NCBI GenBank assembly: GCA_949987565.1
Contig: OX465109.1
Coordinates: 18,644,415-18,708,414 of the forward strand
DNA from: Luidia sarsii
Taxonomy: Eukaryota; Echinodermata; Asteroidea; Paxillosida; Luidiidae
DNA length: 64,000 nt
Direction of reading: 5' to 3'
Positions within the stretch are counted from its first letter, which is position 1. Each line of letters starts with the position of its first letter. A program made the position numbers and the translations under genes. Of the stretch, positions 53,811 to 61,300 are shown in pieces. Below the pieces are notes generated by a model. The model was not told the DNA's origin. It was given only the letters and a program-made list of their open reading frames with translations, and made no database searches.

Positions 53811-55336
53811 TTCTCCAAATTCACTAACTTTACCACCGATCGCTAGAGGAAGCCTAGACCTATCTATATGCAAAACCTGAGCTTCCTCGATGTCTTAGTG
53901 AAGGGAATATCTAATTTCAAACGAAATATTTCTCCTCAGTCACTCTCCGCCGTGGCTTTTCACCCAGTTATGGTGCACATACTGCTTCCAGAACCAGGTA
54001 GGGTTTCTCTCTTGTCCTCAAAATGTATGAATAGAAATTAACTCCGATTTCATGAATTTAAATTCAGGCAGATAGAGGAAATCTGGGACTATCTATAGGG
54101 CAAGTTTCAGGAGCAAAAATGTAATAATGAATACGATATGAACATGCAAACCATATATCTCTGCCCTATCACCCCCCCCCCCCTCCCCAACCCGCTGGTC
54201 ATTGTTTACTTCTGTGAGTACACAGAGAGGCACAAACAGATCCAGGTTCGTTCCCTTTGCTTTGAAAATGATCAATAGAAATTTACTCCAAATTCACTAA
54301 CTTTACCACCGATCGCTAGAGGAAGCCTAGACCTATCTACATGCAAAACCTGAGCTTCCACGATGTCATATTTAAGGGAATATCTAATTTCAAACGAAAT
54401 ATTTATCCTCAGTCACTCTCCGCCGTGGCTTTTAACCCAGTGATGGTGCACAAGCAGCTTCCAGCACCAGGTAGGGTTGCTCTCTTGTCCTCAAATTGTA
54501 TGAATAGAAATTAACACCGATTTTAGGAGTTTCATTTCAGGCCAATAAAGGAAACCGGGGGCTTTTTATAGGCCAGGTTTCAGGAACAAAAATGTAACAT
54601 TGAATACGATATGAACATGCAAGGAATATATCTCTTCCCGATCACCCCCCTGCCCAACCCGCTTGTCATTGTTTGCTTCTATGAGTACATAGATAGGGCA
54701 CAGACAGATCCACGTTCATTCCCTTTTCTTTGAAAATGATTAATAGATATTTTCTCCAAATTCACTAACTTTACCACCGATCGCTAGAGGAACCCTAGAC
54801 CTATCGATATGCAAAACCTGAGCTTCCTCGGTGTCATAATTAATGGAATATCTAATTTCAAACGAAATATTTCTCCTCAGTCACTCTCCGCCGTGGCTTT
54901 TAACCCAGTGATGGTGCACATACTGCTTCCAGAACCAGGTAGGGTTGCTCTCTTGTCCTCAAAATGTATGAATAGAAATTAACTCCGATTTCAGGAGTTT
55001 AAATTCAGGCCGATAGAGGAAATCTGGGACTATCTATAGGGCAAGTTTCAGAAACAAAAATGTAATATTGAATACGATATAAACATGCAAAGAATATATC
55101 TCTTCCCGATCACCCCCCTCCCCAACCCGCTGGTCATTGTTTGCTTCTATGAGTACATATATAGGGCACAGACAGATCCAGGTTCTTTCCCTTTTCTTTG
55201 AAATCGATCAATAGAAATTTTCTCCAAGTTCACTAACTTTACCACCGATCGCTAGAGGAAGCCTAGACCTATATATATGCAAAACCTGAGCTTACTCGAT
55301 ATCATATTTAATGGAATATCTAATTTCAAACGAAAT
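53811..55336 (+). repeat. Satellite array, subfamily B, block 3 (~3 units)
   Basis: The B portion of the second 1858-bp copy. It starts at TTCTCCAAATTCAC, part-way through a unit, and ends at TTTCAAACGAAAT. It includes a lengthened C-tract near 54172. Confidence 0.92.
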
Positions 55337-56152
55337 GAGGTGGACGTCCATTGAGAATCGTTTGGTCCCGAGATGGACAAGAGTGAAATGTTTTTACTGT
55401 ACAAGAGCACCGTCTGTCTCAATTTTTGTCGACAGATCTTGCTGGATATTCAAGAGTAAGAGTTGCCATCCTGTCAGACCTGTTTGGTGGAAAGATACGC
55501 AGTGAGAAGGGTGAAAAGGATTCCAAAAGAGCACCGTCCGCCTCTATCCTTGTCAACAGGTTTCACTGGATATTCAAAGGTAGGCTGGTCATCCTCCTAG
55601 ACCTGTTCGGTCCAAAGATACGCAAGGAAAATAGTGAAAGGATTTTAAGAGCACCTTCGGCCTCTATTCTAGTCCACAGGTTTCACTGGATATTCAAAGA
55701 TAGGCTGGTCATCCTCCCAGACCTGTTCGGTCAAAAGATACGCAAGGACAATAGTGAAAGGATTTTAAGAGCACCGTCCGCCTCTATTCTAGTCAACAGG
55801 TTTCACTGGATATTCAAATGTAGGCTGGTCATCCTCCCAGACCTGTTTGGTCATCCACTCAGACCTGTTCGGTCCAAAGATACGCAAGTAAAATAGTGAA
55901 AGGATTTTACAAGGGCACCCTCCGCCTCTATTCTAGTCAACAGGTTTCACTGGATATTCAAAGGTAGGCTGGTCATCCTCCCAGACCTCTTTGGTCATAC
56001 TCTCAGACCTGTTCGGTGCAAAGATAAGCAAGGACAAAATTGAAAGGATTTTACAGGAGCACAGTCCGCCTCTATTCTAGTCAACAGGTCTCGCTGTATA
56101 TTATGTTCTACGTGGATTGGCCATCCAGTCAGACCTGTTCGGTCCAAAGACA
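55337..56152 (+). repeat. Minisatellite C, block 3
   Basis: C units that begin with the same divergent edge unit as block 2 and continue with at least four good units (GGATATTCAA blocks near 55566, 55686, 55806 and 55950). The last unit runs into segment U copy 2 through TGGATTGGCCATCCAGTCAG, as block 1 runs into U copy 1. Confidence 0.9.
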
Positions 56153-56757
56153 GGTTTTAAACATGTTCCTTTCGAAGAATAACGTGTCCCTTTGGCAAAT
56201 GCAATCGCACAGTCGGGCTTTCGTGCACCGATAATGTTAGAATTCGATTATCCAGAGCAACGCTATTCGATGTTATCACGCTCTCTTTGCCCCGTTTGCC
56301 TGCTCAGAAATGGTTTCCATATTCCTGTCTTGTTTCTTGGTTCGTTAGAACACATTCTTGGCTGCCGTTGCTGATTTTCAAGCTGCTGTGACCAAACAGC
56401 TTTTATGACGATTACGCGAGGGCGACTTTGCGGTAATTTGCAGACTCGTCCCATTTTCGTCCCACGCTAACGCGTAAACCCCAATACCCATGCTAAAATG
56501 ACCGACTCGCCCCTTTTAAATGCCGCTGCTGAATCAAAAAGGCGTGTTTCGTGTATTGTCTCCATTTTCAAAATGTTTTCATAGCAAGATTCATTAAAAC
56601 CAACTCTTCTGTCAGTTTCCTGAAGACGGGCAGAGTACACACTACCCGAAACGTTGAGTTACCGTATCTTTCCAAGTGCTACATGGTGTCACCGCAGACC
56701 TTCCACTACGTATTTCAACCATGCAAACCGTCAAATCCTTTGAAACCATCTCTGGTC
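56153..56757. repeat. Segment U, copy 2
   Basis: Aligns with 44730-45360 at an offset of about 11.42 kb (CAGAGCAACG at 44831 and 56253). It lacks about 25-30 bp present in copy 1 near the TTTCCAGGGCTACAC stretch. It contains the 70-bp repeat (56442-56516) and a CTGAAGACGGGC..CCCGAAACG motif (56620-56652). Similarity to copy 1 stops after CCATCTCTGGTC. No gene recognised. Confidence 0.7.
56442..56516 (+). repeat. 70-bp dispersed repeat, copy 2
   Basis: GACTCGTCCCATTTTCGTCC, CACGCTAACGCG, ATACCCATGCTAAAATGACC. It sits inside segment U copy 2 at the position matching copy 1. Confidence 0.75.
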
Positions 56758-57145
56758 TTTAACCATTTACCAAAATTTAGATAGTTCACAACCTTTGACA
56801 TCGGAAGTCAGGGTCGACATTGTATATTCAACTGAGTTCACTTTTTGTTTCTCCCCCTAAACCATCTCAGGGTTTTCTATGCTGGAATGCTGCGAGCATT
56901 GGCAGAGACCAAGTTTGCGCTGACATCCTGCAGGTAATCTTGTTCTCGAAATGGTATTATGGTTCTGAAAAGAGCCGGCTATCTCAACTTCTCGGGCGTT
57001 GTGTATACTCTGCCTGTTGTCAGTAGAATGACAGTTTTCACTCCATCACTTGAAGACGAAATTTATGCAGTGTTAACAGACATTTTTTTCTGCTCAACAA
57101 ACCTCTCGGCGACTTCGCTCTCAACTCACAGTGAGAGGTAAGACG
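56758..57145. other. Non-satellite sequence with an inverted copy of a U motif
   Basis: No gene recognised. On the - strand, 56970-57034 resembles the U motif at 45196-45254 and 56616-56663: reverse-complement ACTGACAACAGGCAG..GCCCGAGAAGTTGAG, then a GCCGGCTCTTT-like block. The motif therefore occurs in head-to-head orientation about 300 bp apart, as in inverted pieces of a degenerate mobile element. Short frames at 56820-57141 have no recognisable domain. Confidence 0.5.
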
Positions 57146-57175
57146 AAAATTACTTCACCTTCTCATGGACAGGAA

Positions 57176-57303
57176 TCTCGCCCCATTTTCGTCCCCAGCT
57201 AACGCACCAATTCCCATACCCGTGGAAGACTGACAGACTCGCCCCATTTTCGTTCCACGCTAGCGCATAAATCCCCATACCCGTGCTAAAATGAACAACT
57301 CGT
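57176..57303 (+). repeat. 70-bp dispersed repeat, copies 3 and 4 in tandem
   Basis: Two adjacent diverged copies, each with CTCGCCCCATTTTCGT, a GCTA(A/G)CGCA block and CCCATACCCGTG. Copy 4 (57238-57303) keeps the GCTAAAATGA end. They lie outside segment U, so the 70-bp element moves or duplicates independently of U. Confidence 0.75.
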
Positions 57304-58162
57304 CCCACCCTCCCTCGAAAATGGCAGAAAGTCAAGCAAGTCGAGTCCGGGTCGCGATATTTTTTTTCCGTATCACATTTTATTCGCTATGGGCCCATAT
57401 GTTTGTGCACATGAAGAATTGAGTCTCAGGTCACTGAGATTGTTCACGTAGGCCCTACGTTATATTCGCTTTGCACAAAGCCTTATGGGCTGTGCAGAAA
57501 ACCCTACCCCTAGCTTTAACTTCAACTGGTTTACCACTTTTTGTAGTAAACGCGCAACTGACACCTATATTAATTATGCATCGTTTCTGAAATGTTTCAC
57601 ACAAACGTACGGCAGCGCTGGGACCGGAAGCGCCGCCTACTTTAGCCGTATAAGGTAGACGCGCGCGTGTGACAGAACAACAGAGTATGGTAGCGATGGA
57701 TGAGGCTTCCACTGACTGCGTCAAGCCTGTTCCAAACTGGCTCTGCCGTGCGTCGCGCGCATTTACTGTGACGCAGCGTGCACGCAGCCTCCTCTTTCAC
57801 GTTCACTGTTCTTAAAGAACAAGCAGCATCATTTTGTATTTGATTTTCAAGCCTCAAACTTGGTTTAAAATACGAATGAAATATGTGCGCAATTCTGTTT
57901 CACCGTCTGCAGGAAGTTGCAAGAAAATGCCATGATTTCTTATACCGTGAATTTTTATTTCGCTGTTCGGACTTTTTGAACATCGAGCCCCCATTGTGAC
58001 GTAAGAGAAATAGTTTGTGTACAAGAAGTCCGCATAGCGTTCAGTAACGTTTATGTATCGAATGCGACATCAGTGAAATTTTCATCAGCTCTTCGAGTTT
58101 TGTTTTGAAGTTTTTTCCTCTCTACGAGAAATCCGATTGTTCGTGCAAGTTAGATAGCCAAG
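57304..58162 (+). promoter_or_regulatory. Gene-proximal region upstream of the five-exon gene
   Basis: No coding region recognised. The part at about 57600-57800 is richer in CG dinucleotides (GGAAGCGCCGCC, GACGCGCGCGTG, GTCGCGCGC) than the flanks and is the most promoter-like stretch. The rest is AT-rich with no clear TATA box. The transcription start and any 5' leader intron cannot be placed from sequence. Confidence 0.35.
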
Positions 58163-58350
58163 ATGGGTTGTACGAATACCAAAGTTTACCCCGAGCCCGT
58201 GGGGGCCGGCGTTCAGGCGTGGGCTGTGGGGAAAGGGCGCTGTTCTGGGTGGCGTGGGCTGGTGGGTAGGATCAGGCTACCGGTGTGCGGACGATCCACC
58301 AAGGTGGTACCCATTGGAATCACGCCTGGCAACGGCGCGGTGACCGACAG
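58163..58350 (+). CDS. Exon 1 of the five-exon gene (myristoylation signal)
   Basis: Starts at ATG in AAGATGG context and ends ACCGACAG before the donor GTGGGT. Encodes residues 1-62 plus two bases of Arg63. The start is favoured because it creates an ideal MGCTNTK lipid-anchor signal. Reading beyond the donor runs into the purine repeat. Confidence 0.72.
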
Positions 58351-61300
58351 GTGGGTGACAGTTCTTTGCTGGGTTGAGCTGAGGACGGAGAGGGGGGAAG
58401 AGGAGGGAGAGGGAAGTGGGTTGGAGGGGGAAAGGGTGGGCTCGGGAAGGGGGGAAGGCAAGAGGGGAAGGATGGGGTAAGGGGGATGCGAGGGAGAGGG
58501 GACTCGATCAGGAAGGGAAGGAGAGAGAGGGTAGGATGGAGAAGAGTATGGTGGAAGAGGAGGGAGAGGGAAGTGGGTTGGAGGGGGAAAGGGAGGGCTC
58601 GGGCAGGGGGAAGTCAAGGGGGAAGGATGGGGGAAGGGGGATGCGAGGGAGAGGGGACTCGATCAGGAAGGGAAGGAGAGAGAGGGTAGGATGGAGAAGA
58701 GTATGGTGGAAGAGGAGGGAGAGGGAAGTGGGTTGGAGGGGGAAAGGGAGGGCTCGGGCAGGGGGAAGTCAAGGGGGAAGGATGGGGGAAGGGGGATGCG
58801 AGGGAGAGGGGACTCGATCAGGAAGGGAAGGAGAGAGAGGGTAGGATGGAGAAGAGTATGGTGGAAGAGGAGGGAGAGGGAAGTGGGTTGGAGGGGGAAA
58901 GGGAGGGCTCGGGCAGGGGGAAGTCAAGGGGGAAGGATGGGGGAAGGGGGATGCGAGGGAGAGGGGACTCGATCGGGAAGGGAAGGAGAGAGAGGGAGGA
59001 TGGAGGAGAGTATGGTGGAAGAGGAGGGAGAGGGGAGTGGGTTGGAGGGGGAAAGGGAGGGCTCGGGCAGGGGGAAGTCAAGGGGGGAAGGATGGGGGAG
59101 GGGATGCGAGGGAGAGGGGACTCGATCGGGAAGGGAAGGAGAGAGAGGGGGGATGGAGAAGGGTATGGTGGAAGAGGAGGGAGAGGGAGTGGGTTGGAGG
59201 GGGAAAGGGAGGGCTCGGGAAGGGGGGAAGGCAAGGGGGGAAGGATGGGGGAAGGGGGATGCGAGGGAGAGGGGACTCGATCAGGAAGGGAAGGAGAGAG
59301 AGGGAGGATGGAGAAGAGTATGGTGGAAGAGGAGGGAGAAGGGAAGTGGTTTGGAGGGGAAAATGAGGGCTCGGGAAGGGGGGAAGGCAAGGGGGAAGGA
59401 TGGGGGAGGGGGATGCGAGGGAGAGGGGACTCGATCAGGAAGGGAAGGAGAGAGAGGGAGGATGGAGAAGAGTATGGTGGAAGAGGAGGGAGAGGGGAGT
59501 GGGAAAGGGGGAAAAGGTGGGCTCGGGAAGGGGAGAAGGTAAGAGGGGAGAGGGAGGATGAGGAGAAGAAGTGGAAAGTCGACTCCCGCCAAGCCACCAT
59601 TGTAACGAAAACCCTCGGTCGCTTCAGTCACGTTCAAGTTTATCGATCGCGCTGACAGCTTGAGGATAGAGCAGCGATCACGAAAGAGTCAAGTTTTCTT
59701 TTCACTTTCTATACCCTCAGGACTGGTTTCGGCGGGCCGCTCAACGAGACCCCTTCCGAGGACTCGGACAGCGCCGCCAACGGCACCCGTCAGCCAGCGG
59801 CCGATGCCCGGAGCCAATCGCTGCCCGGCTGTGCGCTGCCGCGCCAGGTCACGGAGATTATGGAGGTCACTGACCTGGAGAACGAACCTGCGCAGCGTAA
59901 GTCACCCGTGAACCACAGCAGTTATCTAACTCCTTCGCAATACGCTCACCCGTGTAGAAGAGTATCACTCAAGATATTTGTGAGCTCTAGGTATACTTGG
60001 TTGATTTTGTTCAGATTAAAGGATTTTTTTCACAAATCCAAACGAATAATCATTATCATCAAATGTAAAACGGTTTCAGTGTTATTCCTTATGTTTGTTC
60101 AAAGCCATTCTGGATAGAACGGAGTAGTTACCAGCAAGCACACGTTTTGATTTTTGAGTTCAAGACTCCTTTTATTTCTGTTTAAGTCTCAGATAACAAA
60201 TAATATGTAACAATTACAGTAATTACACAATTGAATTGAGAAGTTCAACACGAAGTCAACAGGCCATTATAGATCTAATGTAGTCAATGTGGTGTGGTGA
60301 AATGAAAGCAGACAAAAGTGTCGCCCTATAGAGCTGCAGCTAATCAGCATTCGTGAATGTAAAGTATTCGTGAAACCATGTCAACGGCTGTTGTATGCAG
60401 ACACTTAAGTGATTCAGTTGAGCACGGCGCAGCCGTTATGTTCGAAAGAAGATCGTCCTCGTACGAAAAATGCACAGGTAATTCGATTGAATGTGATTTG
60501 AAGGGTTTCATGGTGAGAAAAGCAGGAGTAATAGGTTTACGGCGACACCATGCAAAGTTCTCTTGTGTGAGTATGTGTGGTTCTGAAAAGTACCGGAGGA
60601 ACTCGACGTTTGGAACAGTGTGCTCTGTACGTCTCTTTGGAGAAATCGGACTAAAGGGCATCTCAAGATTAAGATCGGTGTTACAGCAGAGTGTGAGCCC
60701 TATTGGGAGGGTGGAGAAGGATGTAGTGGAAGAGGAGGGAGAGGGGAGTGGAGTAGGGGGAAATGAGGGCTCGGGAAGGGGAGAAGGTGAGAGGGGGAGG
60801 AAGGATGAGAGGAAGGGGGAAAGGGGGATGCGTGGGATAAGGGACTCGATCAGGAAGCTCGAAGGGAAGGAGTGAGAGGGAGGACGGAGAAGGGTATAGT
60901 GGAAGAGGAGGGAGAGTGGAGTGGGGTAGAGGGGAAATGAGGGCTCGGGAAGGGGAGAAGGTGAGAGGGGGAGGAAGGATGAGAGGAAGGAGGAAAAGGG
61001 GATGCGTGGGATAAGGGACTTGGTCAGGAAGCTCGAAGGGAAGGAGTGAGAGGGAGGACGGAGAAGGGTGTAGTGGAAGAGGAGGGATATGGGAGTGGGG
61101 TAGGGGGGAAATGAGGGCTCGAGAAGGGGAGAAGGTGAGAGGGGGAGGAAGGATGAGAGGAAGGAGGAAAAGGGGATGCGTGGGATAAGGGACTCGGTCA
61201 GGAAGGGAAGGAGTGAGAGGGAGGACGGAGAAGGGTATAGTGGAAGAGGAGGGAGAGTTGAGTGGTGTAGGGGGGAATGAGGGCTCGGGAAGGGGAGAAG

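Larger units (their letters stand above)
51951..55666 (+). repeat. 1858-bp tandem duplication spanning B and C
   Basis: 51951-53808 (B units plus the first part of a C block) is repeated as 53809-55666. Landmarks are exactly 1858 bp apart: 52235/54093 and the B-to-C junction at 53479/55337. I saw only isolated differences, such as CGATGTCAT versus CGATATCAT near 53436/55294. The join at 53807-53812 fuses C (CTCTATT) to B (TTTTCTCC) at shared ATT. This shows the B/C border itself was amplified recently. Confidence 0.92.

Noticed and set aside
26405..54275. Short frames in array B (for example 27551-27799 and 31443-31691 on -, 42637-42867 on +)
   Set aside because: Repeat-bound frames whose identical copies are explained by higher-order duplication; the C-tracts alter frame between units.
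3200..55666. The equal 1858-bp length of the A four-unit repeat and the B/C duplication as a shared mechanism
   Set aside because: The second contains about 330 bp of minisatellite C and fewer B units, so the equal length is a coincidence.
1..56152. CRISPR array or bacterial origin
   Set aside because: Repeats are hundreds of bases long without spacer-type unique segments, and the window contains spliced animal genes.
58416..59655. Long + and - strand frames (up to 283 codons) in the intron 1 purine repeat
   Set aside because: Purine-only DNA contains few stop codons, giving long Gly/Glu/Arg or Pro/Ser/Leu frames by chance. The region lies inside an intron with good splice sites.
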